Below, piece by piece: positions 47,301 to 61,000 of a stretch of 64,000 nucleotides of DNA. A program made the position numbers and the translations under genes. The stretch's first letter is position 1. Each line of letters opens with the position of its first letter. The notes beneath the pieces were generated by a model. The model worked only from the letters and a program-made list of their open reading frames with translations, searched no databases and was not told where the DNA came from. Origin of the DNA: Pholis gunnellus (Eukaryota > Chordata > Actinopteri > Perciformes > Pholidae); assembly GCA_910591455.2 (NCBI GenBank), contig OU342816.1, forward strand, positions 9,128,800 through 9,192,799. The letters run 5' to 3'.

Positions 47301-50300
47301 TTCATGCAGTGTCAGCGACTTGACAGGGAAGCTCGATAAAACCGGTTACATTGCACAATTAGCATTTTGGTTCTCTGCCAACATGTCTTTCGTAATGCAT
47401 TTTGAGTTCTTACATGTTGAGGATTTTCATTCCCAAATTTTTTTTTTCCAACTAGATTATAAACATATATATATACATATCTATATACACATATATAGAT
47501 ATATACTGACAGTCATTCCAGTAATACAGAGCAGCTTATTATCTATTCTTGCGTCTCTTTGCAGAAACTGGAACGTCAAGATTTTTTCATTTACGTGCAG
47601 TCATAACCTGAAATTACACGGCATATATATTTCAACTCCACACTCACGCCAGTTTTATGTCGGTGATGACAGCGCTATGTGAGTATTCTCATCCATCTAG
47701 ATGAGTTAATAATAATTTATCACACAGGTGTTCAGTGCGCTCGGTGTTTACCTGTGGAGAGCGAGGGAGGTAGAGGGTTCATGTCCTTGTCCACCATCTT
47801 CTGGTGCAGGGCTCGGAGACTGAAGGGCTCCACAGTGAACGGCAGATTCCCAGTCAACATCGCGTACATGTTCACGCCACTGGAAGATCAAAATGCACAC
47901 TTCAGCTCGGGGGCGAAATAATCAAATGCATTTGAATAAGTTGATATTTGGCAACAACTGATGACATTTTGAAAGCGTGCACTCACATGGACCAGACGTC
48001 CACCTTCGGCCCGTACTTCTTCCTGGAGAGCAGCTCTGGGGCGGCGTAGGCGGGGCTTCCACACTGGGTGCTGAATGGGTCGGAGTATCCCAAGATGCCT
48101 GCGCAGTTACTGAGGCCAAAATCTGAAGGGACAGAGAGGTGGGGTGAGTGGGTTTTTTTTTTCTGGGTTTATTACCGTCCTTTTGGCTCACTCATTAAAC
48201 GAGTCGCCCCATCACAGCGTTACACACACAAACAGAGTAGCACATTAGCACTATGGTGAGAGCTCGTAAAGGGTTTAACAGGATATTTAAATGCTCTTCG
48301 CTCTTCACCACATGTGGGACATTGTGACACTCTGCATGTCTCACTCCAACTGAGAAAATCGTTTTATTACTGTAAAGTAACTGGCAACGAAGGCCTTCTT
48401 TTTTTTTTTTGTTTCTTGAATATTATTCTTGTTCTTTGAAGTGGGACATTTTTTATATCAATGAATGAATGTCATTTCAACACGTTTATTCACAGGAAAT
48501 TGAAAAGAAGCGGCATTGCCCTGAACAAGAAAAATAAACAGTTAGGTACTGTAAATGTAAGAGCTCTTGACTTACCTATGAGCTTTATGTTGTTCTGCTC
48601 ATCCAACAGGAGGTTTTCTATCTTCAGATCCCTGTAAGGCAAAGAGTGGCAGTGTTTACATTAGATTGCTTATCATCGTCACACAATGCACAAGCAGGAG
48701 AGGTCAAACCCCCCCCCAAGCCCCTCCCAATGTGGGTCACGCTGGCTGATTTTCAGGGTCTATTGTGTGCCTCCAGATCCCTCCTCAGTCTGAGAAATCC
48801 TGTTATACAGTTATCTACATAGGCCATGTCGCCATGATAGAAATGTAGTTCCCAGGCTCCAAGCGGCAAATAATTGAATATTCCCGGGAAGGGCTTTGTG
48901 AAATTTATATCTGAAATTTGATTTAGTTTTTTTTCCTCCCCTAATTCAAATCAAACATTTTATCATGGGATTTAACAATATTTGTAGGAGCAAAGTCTGT
49001 ACACAGCGCATGGTAATCCAGTTGTATACATCTTTTTTCTTTCGTCGTTTTTATCTTTTAAGAAATTCTTTCGCAGCTCTCTTAAACCTCTTAAAAGCAT
49101 GGGAAATACAGTTATTTGTAGATTAACAGTGATGTGCACAATACAGACTGACCCCACACTTTGAGAAGGAGGATCATGTCGGACTCTAAAGTCAGCTTTA
49201 ACTCATAAACGGCACAAAGCTCTCTGAGCTATCCACGGCAAACTGTCAATATTTTCTGAGGCATTTATACAAATGATACTCTAACTTTGGAGAGCAGTGT
49301 ATGTGTGTTTGCCTCTGTGCGGGTGTTTTTTGAAATTTATTTTTTTACCTGTGCACCACTCCCGCCCTGTGCAGGTGCTCAACGGCCAGCACCAACTGCC
49401 GGATGTATTTCTGAGTCTCCCGCTCTTCCAGGCGCTTCTTGTCGTAGATACAGTTCATGAGGTTCCCGCCGGGACACAGCTCCATCACCAGGTAGTAGCT
49501 GTTCTCCGTCTCCAGGATGTCCAGCAGCTGCGTGATGTTGGGATGGCGGATCATCTGCTGGATGTGGCCCTCCCTCCGCAGGTTCTTGGTCACATACGAG
49601 TCCTTCTTGGCCTTCCGCTTGTCAATTACCTTCACTGCCACCTGGAGAAATTGAGGGACTCATTTTAGACAAAGCACTGACTTGGCAGCTGAAGTTTGGC
49701 TCTCGCTCCGTATGATATCGTGAATTATACACAAGAGAGCACTAGTGCACTGCCGACTCTTCGAGAGAGGTTTTCAGAGAGTTTTAGTGTAACAGGTGAC
49801 AAGCTGCTCAGTCTCCATTGCAGGGTATACAACTCGACACTGACCTCTCCCTCACAGCTGCTCCCAACGGGGGGCAACCCAGGCGCTATAGGGCCCTGAG
49901 GCTGCAGGGGGGAGGTATGTGTGTGTGTGTGTGTGAGCTGGAGGGTTTACTGAACCATCATAAACTAGGGGAAAAGCAAATGTTCTGTTGAGAAGGCGCC
50001 AAGGCCAAATGGACAGTTGATATTCCCCCATTCGCAACAGAGTTTAGTCGCAGCTAAACACACACGAGAAGCGACAAATGCAGAGAGGAGGCTGAGGAAG
50101 AACAGATTCACAAATGTTCTGTGAAAAAAACAAAACAGCATCTCCTTTCTGTGTTTCTCCGCCCTTATTGTGTCATTGGGGAATAAACTTGCAGTCTCCT
50201 CATAAAAGACACAGAACATGTCCTTTATGACAAACACCTCCCTCTTGAGCTAATTACATTCAATAACGTACCCACCTACTCTATTTCATCCTTTGCCCCG

Positions 50301-52600
50301 TTTCTCCTTGTATCCCGTCTAGACGGGGTTCAAGAGCATGGCTATCATACACAGCAAATCATCTCAAGGAGAGCCCACAGACATGGAAAGGCATGACCGG
50401 CAAAACTAATCACCATATCCATTAATGAAATGGTGAGGGCCAAAGTGGTTGTGTGTATGTGTGTGTGTCTCCTCTTTCTTCTGTCCTTCAGCTTGTCTTT
50501 ATTTTATACTTTCGTCCTTTCATCTCTGATAATTAATTCACCTTTTTTTACAGCTGCTAATGAAACCTGCCTGCGTGTGTGTGTGTGCGTGTGTGTGTGT
50601 GTTGAGCTGTCACAATGCGGTTATAGATGGCCCGTGTTTACGCCAGGCAGTGTGGAAAGGAGAAGGGGTGTAGGGTGTGTATGGGGGGTGGGGCACTGTA
50701 TTTACAGTAGGCTAGTCTATATGTAGAGAGGGGGAGGGGTGTGCCCAGCCAGGGGGCTTCTTGGGGATTCATTTGTTTATCAGGCACCCCTCAGACAGAA
50801 AAAGGGGGGGAAGTGGGGGAGTATGGAGGGGAAAGTGGGTTACACAGACATCCAAAACACATGCATGTGACCTCCCAGGCCCCCTGACCATGACAGCACC
50901 ATCTCTCACCTCTCCTCACTTTCATACCCCCTGCCAGTAAACACACACACGTCTCTCATCCCTCCAAACTGACTTTCTAGTGATGCTAAAAGAGGATCTG
51001 GGAGTCCTCTTGTACTGTATATCCTTTCACCCCCGACTACCCTTTTGCTTGAATAAACTCACTGCCCTCCGCTCCCTCCCAGAGCCTGTTGGACCCTGAA
51101 TGAGAGAGAGAGAGAGTGCGTAGAGAGAGAGAGAGAGAGCATGTGCTCTGCTTGGTTGTGTGATTGCCAGTGTTTGCATCATCCTCAACAAAGAGCGTGA
51201 GGGAAGGGAAGAGGAGAGGAGCGCTTTCTTTTTTACTCACAGAAACAGAATCGGAGAGGGGGGGGGGGGGGGGGGGGGGGGGGGACCACAGGATAAGCTA
51301 ATATTTATTATGCTTTAATATGCTAAATATGAATCTCAGTGGCACATATTCTGTCATACACATTTACAAACAGATATTGGTCTGCCTTTAGGGACACTTA
51401 AGGAAAAAGGGGGGGTTACTTGTTTTTCAATATGTAAATGTCCTGGCTGCCCCTCAAAACAGCCTGGAGAGACAAAGGCAAACAGTGGCCAATGGTGGCC
51501 CATATCAAAGCCCTGTGCTGGCGGAATCATAATGAGGCCGAGGCCCATTTATCAACGACATGATTTCATATGCAAGTAGCAGCTCTGCTCTCTCATAGGC
51601 CGAACAATTTCCCCCACTGTCCCTATCGCAGGCTTGCGCGCCCACAGCGGTGAGATCACCAGCAGCAGCAGCAGACAAAGAAGAGGTTCAGAAAAACACC
51701 CAGATATCCCACACATGTGGGGGGAAAGACGGGACGCTCTCTATCTCTCTCTCTTTCTCTCTCTCACACACAAAAAGTAAATATTGTCACTGGCTAGAAA
51801 ACAAGCCACGCTGTGCGTATGGCTGAGTTCAACAGCTGGTGGTGCCGCATGAGCTCATTAACAAAGCCTCCCATTGCAAAGTGGGCTGATCACTTTCTCT
51901 GAGAAAGCTAAGAACTGATTACTGAACTGGGAAGATGCAATGCAAAATCACAACGTGTGGCTAACCTGTCAATTCTAACAGGTGACAAGAGTTTTGCTTG
52001 GTTGACATGCACATCGTCTTAAGTGACGACAGACGCCGTCCACTGAAATGAAATGTAAAACCATTTAACCATTACCAATGCAGCACTCACGATCTGAAAT
52101 GTTATAGGCTAATCCAGAACAAACTCACATATAGTTTTCTAAAATAAAAACAATGTGGTTTGGGGTTTTTTAAAAGTTTTTTGGAGTGCAAGAAATCACA
52201 AGGACTAAATTAACTTTAATTGGGATGGTATGCGATTGGATCACAGGTTGCATTTAAATAAAGCCAAGGAAAACACAAATATATATAATATAAAAATACA
52301 AAATGTATTGGGCTACACACAATTCAACCAATGTTGCATTTCCACTTAGTGAAGTCTTACCTTTTCCCCAGTCAACGCATGGAGACCTTCTCTAACTTTG
52401 GCGAACGATCCCTCTCCCAGCTTCCTCCCGATCAGGTAGTTCCCGACCCGTTTGGTGTGGTAAAAGTTCTTCAGGATGTCCGCCGCAGGACTGCTTAGAG
52501 AGGCCGGGGTGGTGCTGTCATTCCCGGCACTATTTGAGGTTTTACCCTCATACAACCAGTGGCCGTTGTCTACTACCATGTCGCTGTCCGCAACTGGCAT
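44333..52600 (-). CDS. HUNK: Hormonally up-regulated neu-associated kinase (complete)
   Basis: This is a serine/threonine kinase of the AMPK/SNF1-related family. There are nine exons in transcription order: 52600-52361, 49641-49349, 48631-48576, 48122-47987, 47879-47752, 46731-46605, 46476-46308, 46127-45965, 45081-44333. All phases agree, giving 686 residues (human 714). The first ATG (MPVADSD) follows an in-frame TAA. The kinase domain includes the glycine loop GEGSFAKV (62-69), VAVKVID with Lys84, HRDLKIEN with Asp179, DFG (197-199), CGSPAYAAPEL and LLEPDPNKRPNI. The post-kinase region carries LHMTEKMSYK and NRACHTLAVYFLLNKK. The last exon is a Ser/Pro-rich tail with the conserved C-terminal motif FPSMGIGQIFKKK. 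The first intron (2.7 kb) is the longest. It is divergent to SCAF4. Confidence 0.97.
45694..45790 (+). repeat. (GATG)n-type minisatellite in HUNK intron
   Basis: Degenerate GGAT/GGATGGAG repeats of about 100 bp, between the last two HUNK exons. Confidence 0.9.
49642..52360 (-). other. HUNK intron 1, purine-rich and microsatellite-rich
   Basis: No exon was seen, and flanking exons join in phase 0 inside the kinase N-lobe (GEK-VAVK). It includes (GT)n tracts (about 49918-49935, 50450-50468, 50577-50601), (GA)n (about 51103-51140), a 27-base G run (51258-51284) and a (CT)n/(CA)n stretch (about 51738-51772). Confidence 0.65.
51258..51284 (+). repeat. G27 homopolymer
   Basis: 27 consecutive Gs in HUNK intron 1, in the template-strand sense of the gene. 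It could form a G-quadruplex. The exact length is uncertain in most sequencing chemistries. Confidence 0.9.
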
Positions 52601-55081
52601 CACAGCTCCCTTGTCCAATGCCCCGTTTTAACAGGGGAGGAAGAATTACGCAGCTCGTCCCTCTCCCACCTTGAAGGCGGGTATTAAATGCTTAACGTGC
52701 CTGCGTCTTGTCCTTAATATCAAATTAAGGGAACCGGAGCTTGCGCCACCTGTTCGACCAAAGCATCCAGTGAGCGCACTCAGCAGATTCCGAGACAAGT
52801 CTCGATTAGTGTATCAGCTTAGATTAAAAAAGACACACGAAAAAATGTCAGACTCAATCATGGAAAGTTGTAAACTGATGCAACCTGTCTTCATACTTGT
52901 GAGGGTTTAAAAAAGAAAGAAGCTCAGTCAAGAGGTAGGCTAGGCTCTCACTCTGCGTCCCTGCTCCACACATCAACGTCTCCTGAATAGTCTGCGCGCA
53001 GGCAGCGTGTTTTTCAGTTTGAACGGACTTTACCGGTCATATGGGTGGGCGTTTCTTAGTGTGAGGGTGAAAGAAAAAAACACACACACGGCGGTGGCAG
53101 CCGAGGGTGAATTTCAATCCAATCAGCAGAGGCGGGCGGAGCACATGTGAGAACAAGGGGGACAACTCGACCCGGTACCGCTGCCCCGCATGGTGCGCTC
53201 ATGCTGTAGACGGCTGTGAACAAAGACTATATTTACAGGCGGAACAGGAGATGCAACAGTAGGCCTACTGCCGCTACAACCATTTACATACTTCTTTTCA
53301 CATGGCTTTTTTTGGGGGGGCCGTCTTGTATTGTCAGAATTGTGCGTCAAGGATTCAAATGTTCACACCATGTGCTTCGCACACCGCAGACCTACATTAA
53401 TTACACTGTGCGCACGTAGCGGCAATAAATCATCATGAAAATGTGAAATGGTCAATTTCATATAAAGCGCTCCATCACCTATCTATTGTCATTTTTTTTA
53501 TCTCGTGTTATTGATTGTTGCTGAACTTGGAGTGCTGCCAACAGTAGTTGTACGCCACAGACCCGCGGCAAACAAAGAAGCCTTTTGCTCCTCGCTCATT
53601 GAGGTGTTCACTGGCCTAATTAACATGGCGTTCATCCCTCAGATGAGGACACCTGCAGGGAGGGGCTACAGTTTGAGACATATTTTTCTTCCTGTACTTA
53701 TCTTCAGCTCAGGTTAATCCGCCTTAATATGATTATATCATATGTTTTCTTCTACAGGGGCAGAAACAAAATAATAACACTTGACAATATAACTAAATCT
53801 AATAGCCCTGCAATAAAAATAAGTATTATTAATAATACCTACTGTTCTACTAATGTGAAGCACATGGTTGTTTATTTTTGTCAGAGAGGTGTTGATGAAG
53901 GTGTTTTATAAGGCTCCAGTTTATGGTGTTGCTGCATCAGATTTAATTGTATACACAGGTTTGCACTGTTTTGTTCACTCCTTGTATGAGTTCCTAGAAG
54001 GAGTGAGAATAATACACCTGCACAGACTTGCCTACTGGACCATGCTTTCTAGACAGCAAACTAGACACCCAGACTTGGAACCAAAGGTACAAGTGTACCT
54101 CCATCTATTGGAGTAATTCTGTACTACAAGAACACACAGTCAGTCCTATTACTGATGCCATGAGTAAGCCTGCCATGAGTAAGCCTGCCTTCCTGCTGAG
54201 CTTTTTCCACTCTTCATTGTCATTCATTCTTAATAAATTATGATTTAAAGCGTGCAGTCTATTAATCCTTGTAAATTAACAGTATCCTCTAAAACACATA
54301 TACAATCCATAAAGGTGATCTGTTCAGGTGGGGAACACAGGGGTCTTGTGGAATTACCTAATGATTTGGAAGTAGCCTCCTGTAATGGTAATATATGTAA
54401 TGGTTGGAATTTGAGAAGCATCACAACACTATAAAAGTGATTTCACCAATATTCCTTCACTTTGTAACTTTTGATACTTCAGAGGTAGATGTTGTAATTT
54501 GCTCAGTCTTCATCCCAGAAACATTGGGTAGCCTATTGATGAGGCTAATAGAAATTACTACTGCTACTTTTGCATTTCTATGGTACTGCTGCTTGTTGTT
54601 GTGATTGTGTACAAGTATAATTTCAATCTTCAACTTGGTTTCATGGTTTAGTCTGAGGTAGCACTTCGGCATAGGCTTAATATTGATTGGTATGCCTATA
54701 CTATATGGGAGTAGGTTAAAGATAATAAGTCTGCTGGGTTTGCACAGTGCGTTACCGGATGATGGTTACACAAAGTCAATGGGGGCAAAAAGCTCATTTT
54801 GGGGGTCCTGATGGGCTCAATCGACAGTGGACATCAGTGGACAACCGTGTCCGATGTTTTCAATCATTAAACACTACGCCACCTAGTGGCCAAAACCCAG
54901 AACAACAACATTGAATCCCATCATGCTTTGCCGTGCCCGCCGACCCAAGAGCTACCGATGCTAGGCTAACTGTCGTTAGCTACCGGGGAGCGGACATGTT
55001 GTACCGACCCTTCCGTGAATAAACATCGCTTTTTAGCCGGGAATCGGGAGTTAAGAGGACGACTCGGAGTGTTGGGCAATC
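52601..55081. other. HUNK-SCAF4 divergent intergenic region
   Basis: The HUNK 5' UTR and promoter should lie in about 52601-53220, which contains CpG-rich stretches and GTGGGCGTTT-type GC boxes. The middle (53400-54750) is AT-rich with no supported gene. From about 54880, CpG density rises again toward SCAF4. The interval holds a candidate CTCF core (54878-54889). Confidence 0.55.
54878..54889 (-). promoter_or_regulatory. Candidate CTCF site upstream of SCAF4
   Basis: On the minus strand, CCACTAGGTGGC exactly matches the CTCF core CCASYAGRKGGC. It sits 190 bp upstream of the SCAF4 start codon, near the edge of the CpG-rich region. Confidence 0.45.
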
Positions 55082-58000
55082 ATGGATGCCGTCAACGCCT
55101 TTAACCATGAGGTAAGCTGCCCTCCAGGGCTCGCTGAGGACCCCGAAGGCACAGAGTCTGGCGGCACTGGTCATAGCGCTGTGTTGCCGTGGAGCTAGCT
55201 ACGTCGGACTGACCAGTGGGCCTGCACGGCGAGCTAGCTGGACCTGTCCATCGTACCTGTCTTAAGGCTAACCGAGTTAGCGTTCGTACTGTACGTACAC
55301 ATGCAGCGCAAGCTACGCGGGCAATTAAACACATTATAGGAATGTATGCTAACTAGCAAGCTAACGCAACGACAGTTATTCCACATCGGTTCTAGTTACG
55401 TTAACCTTGCGCATAGTTCGTAAGACCAACGTTTATGTTAGCTCGTGAGAGCACGCTTACTAACATTTGTGTTGGAAACAAAGCGACCTGCAAACACACT
55501 ATCCTAATACTGATTGTATGCCTTATTATTGAATGTAACGGTTGCTGTGGCTGGGCCCGCTGAGTGGTAAACATAAACAAACCTGTATCATAACGAGCTA
55601 GTCCTAATATGTGTTTGTTGCAGCAAATCATAATAAACCCTATGAGCTGTTTCATGATGGTTCTTCAAAAAATGTTTTCCACTTTCAATATAGCATCTGG
55701 CACAAACAGAGAAAGTAGTTGTTTATGGATGTCCGTGATATGAAGTGCATTTGACAAATATGTCAAAGTGTACTTCCCACACGTATGACGAGAGCAAACC
55801 TGTTCTTCAGTGTTGTATACATTAGTTTCTCTCAAATACTGGACCTTTTATAAATAGCATATTGCATCACACAGCTGTAGTTCCCTCAAAAGCAGACCCC
55901 TGTCAACCGTGTGTAGTTTAATGCTAGTGGAAGGATTTCATGCATTCGCTGTCTTTTGAAGCACACTGCACTGTAACACCAACGCTTTCATCCCCACGCC
56001 TCCATCAGAGAATAGTCCACAATACACCAATAACACAGGATACAGAGGCAACCAATACAAGAAAGATCAGCAATCTAATTAACAAATCAGGTTATCATCT
56101 ATATATCATTATTAAATGGCAATACGACTGTTAAGATTAGGATCCATTGAAGCTTATAATAACAGGTTTTATTCTGCAACTTGTTTCCACTAAACATTCA
56201 AAATGTGTGTCTTCGGTGTCGAAGGACGAAGGTTTGGAAATCATTTTTGGAGGAGAAATGATTGGCATCACCTCTGAACCTCCTGAAGCACTCTCCTCTC
56301 TGTGTTGCCGTCTCACTCATCTGTCATCTGTTCTGTCTGTAGTTATTCTCATTGATAGACTCCAAGCCCCCAATCTCTCGGGCAAAGATGATCTCCATCA
56401 CCAAATCGGCCATCAAAGCTATGAAAGTAAGAAATAGTTTCTCATTCCTTCGTTTTGAGAGTTACTTCAATATTTATTTGAACAGTGTTTTCTGTATTAT
56501 AACCTTTTATTTTCGAGATGATAACATGCTCACTTGCGTCTCTCTTTCTCAGCTCTACAAGCACGTGGTCCAGATTGTGGAGAAGTTCATCAAAAAGGTG
56601 AGACAAACCATGTTTACATTTTGGTTATCGCCCATTTCCGTCTCACCAAACCTGAATTAACCCCATATCTGTTTTCTCCCTCCGCTCTTTCTAGTGTAAG
56701 TCTGAGTACAAGATAGCGGGCCTCTATGTGGTGGATTCCATTGTTCGGCAGTCCAGACACCAGTTTGGATCAGACAAGGACGTGTTTGGCCCAAGGTTCA
56801 CCAAAAACATCACAGGAACCTTTGAGAACCTCTGCCTTTGCCCAGTAGAGGACAGGGTAAGAAAATTAACAGATGGTGAAAAGATTCACTGTGACGAATG
56901 TTGTGAACTGTAGTGTTGTATTCTCAAATAGTACCACATTGGGATTGAAGTACTTTGCTTCCTCTAATGACAAATTCTGACCTAAATCAGCTTCCTATCA
57001 TTCCTTGTCCTTCACCTGTGTCCTTGCTCCCTTACTGTCCTTTTGTAGAGTAAGATCGTGCGGGTGTTGAACCTGTGGCAGAAGAACGGGGTGTTCAAGA
57101 TCGACGTTATTCAGCCCCTCCTGGACATGGCAGCTGGCTCTAGCAGTGCTGCTGCACCCTACACAGGCTCAGATGACCCAGGTAATGTGTGTGTTTGTAG
57201 ATATAAGCAGTAGTAATTACCATGATATAGTTTAGTTTAGTTCAGTTTAGTGATATTGCAAAATAATTTGTGTTTTTTCTTGTCTGGCACCACAACTCTC
57301 ATTTGGCAAACTAACCTTGTAGTTTATAACAATGTAATATAGATCTGCTTGAGCCCCCACACACATGTTCATGCTGTGCCTCTCCCCTCAGGTTCTTCCC
57401 CGCCTCCAGCCAAAGAGCCAGTAACGGCCAACTCCACCATGCCATCCACTGCTCAGCTGCAAAACTCCGATGCCTTTGCCGCTGTGGCACAGCTCTTCCA
57501 GTCCACGCAGGGTCAGCAGGTGTGTGTGTGTGTGTGTGTGTGTACCAGAGCAGACTGTTTTTTAAGCTTTGGACCACAGTCATTTTGCTTTTATTATCTC
57601 TGCTTGAACATCTCTCAGACCCTCACTAATACCCTTCACTGGCGTTTTAGCTTCAACAGATGCTCCAGAACTTCCAGCAGCAGCCTGGGAAGCCTGAGAG
57701 CAACCCTCAGCCCCCCGTCCATACCGGTCAAACACAGGCCCAAAGCGTTACCACTGGCCTGGCCACGGTCCCCCCGCATCTGCCTCTGCTCACGCAAGCC
57801 GCCCAAGCCGCCCAAGCCGCCCAAGCCGCCCAGCAGAAGACAGCTTTTGACAAGGTGGAAGTGCGTTCTTGTATTTGCATATGCCATCAACAACTTAATA
57901 CACTACGAACAACATTTCAGAAGAAGTCAGGCACTGTTTAGACACTTTGTAGGACAGTGCTGTGAGTATAAGTAATTTAAAACATATGTGCACATTCATT

Positions 58001-61000
58001 CCCTCTCTCTTAGAAATTGCTGGACCGCTTTGACTATGATGATGAACCAGAAGTTGGAGAGGAGACAAAGAAGGATGAATCACATGCCTCCTTGTAAGCA
58101 TTTGATTTATTGTGCATAATAAAGCAGCACTGCAAATGCCAAGAGAAGGGACGCTCTTGATTGATTTAAAAGTTAAAGCCGTGAAGCTAATGGTGTATTT
58201 TTATCATCACAGTATGCAGCAGCCTCCAGCCTTCCAACAGCACTCTAAACCGCCGATGATTAACATGTTGCAAGACCTCTCACAACAGGTAATGAGCACA
58301 AACATTTCTAATTGTAAAATAACTCGTCTTTCCAGCCGTCTAATTTCAAAATGCTATCAAATTTTATTATGTTACAATAATGTCACATAATACATTTATT
58401 ATATACAGTGTGCTCTTTATTTATGGAAGGCAACCTGTTTATAGAAATAAGTAATACATATAAAAATGTGGGTAGATTTTAGGAAAACTTGTAGTACGCA
58501 CACTCTATTTATTCCTGTTGTCATTCTTAGGTCCCTCTGCCTCCTAATGGCCAGCTCCAGACCTTTGGTTTACAGCCAGGACAAAGCTTCCCCGTAATGA
58601 TGCCTCCTTTGGGGCACACTTTGCCCGGGCAGCCCCCCCCTGGTTCGACTGGGCCTCCAGGCTTCCCAGGGCTATACCCCCCCCACAATGCTGCCCAGCA
58701 ACAGCAGGTAGATTTAAAAAGAGAACAAAGGGTATTTAACATCTTAACACACCTTTTTAAGGTTCAATTCTGTTGGTAGAGTAAACTTTAACCAGTATTT
58801 GCTAACATTTGCATTAACATTGAAATTGAAAAAAACTGCTTTATATGAATATTATATATATATATAATATCATTTATTTTCTATACCATATCAGGATTTG
58901 TCAATTGATATGGACCATTCATCTATGAGGGATGGCAGACATGGTCGACGATCGCACTCAGGCTCCAGGTAAGCATCTGAAATTGTTTTTAGATGGACAC
59001 GCTTTTCATCGGTGCGTATTTCATTTTGAGCATATCATAAATTGCAATGTCTTTTTTTTTTCTTTTCTCCAGGTCTCCAAAGCGGAGGAGGTCGCGGTCT
59101 AATTCCCGTACGCGACGATCCCGGCACAGGCGGTCCCGCTCCCGCTCCAGAGAGCGGCGTCACCATTCCCCGCGCCCTCGCTCGCTGGAGCGCAGGGAGA
59201 GAGAGAAGGAGAGGGAGCGACGGCAGAAAGGCCTTCCAACGCCCAAGAGCGAGACACTAAGCAGTGAGTCAGACTCCTATTTATGGCCATATTCATTCAA
59301 GTGTATGGACATTACCTGTTAGATGTATGCAGTTTTCAGTGGTTTTGTATAAATCATTTTCCTGCCTTCGATTCCAAGAGTTGTTGCATTTCTAAGCGTT
59401 CATTTTGTAATTTTCTGTCTCCTCGGCAGTTTGCAGTACAACTCTCTGGGTGGGCCAGTTGGACAAGAGAACACAACAGCAAGATGTCGCCTCTTTACTG
59501 GAAGAGTTTGGGCAAATAGACTCCATCAATGTAAGTTTCGACATCTATAGATGAGTTACAGTGATCCCACTGGGACCACGTTGTGTCTATGTAACAATGG
59601 CATTTGTATTTTCCTAACCAAATATGAAAAATACTGATTTTTTTTCCCCTCCCTTGTTAAGATGATCCCTCCACGTGGCTGTGCCTATATTGTCATGATA
59701 CATAGGCAGGATGCCTTCAAGGCTCTGCAGAAGCTTAGTAGAGGACCTCACAAAGTGAACCAGAAATCCATCAAGGTGAGCGAGCAACGCAGGCGGCTGC
59801 GTAGTCAAGCAAATTCAAGAGAAAACGGAGGAACGTCTCACAAACCGAGAGCTGTTTTTGTTTATTTCTTGCCAGATTGCTTGGGCTTTGAACAAGGGCA
59901 TAAAGGCTGAGTTCAAACAGTACTGGGACGTGGAGCTGGGTGTAACCTACATACCGTGGTCCAAAATCAGAGAGGCTCAGTTGGAGGAGCTCAAAGAAGG
60001 AGGCGTCCTGGATGTAGACACCTTATCACCAGGTAAAAACTCTTTGACAGGCACATGAACATTAGGAAAATCATACAAACAAGACATAAGAGATATGTGG
60101 AATCCAGCTGCTCATTCAGTTCAGTGAGTAAGGAATGGCACAGAATGCTGTTGTTTGCCAAACAAGTTGTGTTATTGATCTTATTGCGTATCATAGTGTA
60201 GATACTAGTCGTGTCTGTCTTTTTCAGAGTGGAGTGGAGTGGGGAAGACTCTTGGCTTCCAGGAGGAACTCAACCACAACGGCCGTTCAGAGCTACAGCA
60301 GCCTGAGGAAACACAAGGGTTACCTCTGGCTGCTGCAGCCGCTCCTCCTGCACAGGTAAACAACAGCAGCTAGATGTTACCAGTGTAAACGTCTGGGATT
60401 AGATATATGTTGATTTAGCACTGTTATAGGATTAAATAATGGTAAGATATCAGTCTGATAATGAATGTGCCTGCTTCTTTCAGGGATCTATGCAAATGTA
60501 CAGGACTTACAAATCACTATATTGCGATTATGTAAGCAAGGCGATATATTGCGATTAAAAACTGTCTGTAGTATAAAGAACACAGTGCCGTTTGTATAAA
60601 ATCTTCCATTTGCATTTATCGTCATCCAACCTCATAGCACTACTTATTGTGCAATCTGAGCCACTGTCTGTCACGAAGCTTTGCATGTAAATATTTATAA
60701 AAAATGTAATGTATTTTGTGAGAACTGTCACAGTCTTTTTTACACACCTATGAAACTCAATTCCATGTATAAGTATGGAGGCAACATATTGAATAGAATG
60801 ACAAGCTGGTGTGACTTGATCCATGCCAAAAGAGGACTTTTATGTTTGTTGTCTGAAGTCCCTTCGCTGTGTTTCTTTAGAGTCCCTGGGAAGTATAACA
60901 AATAACTTTCTTATTTTAAATCTTTAGTAAATCCCTGTGAATGTTCTCAGGTTCTTCCAATGCAGCAGCCAATGGTCGGTGTGGGTTCTCTCCAGCCTCC

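Noticed and set aside
52601..52618. HUNK start at 52618 giving MDKGAV
   Set aside because: The codon there is TTG, not ATG. The first ATG in frame is at 52600, after an upstream in-frame TAA, and MPVADSD resembles the human MPAAAGD start.
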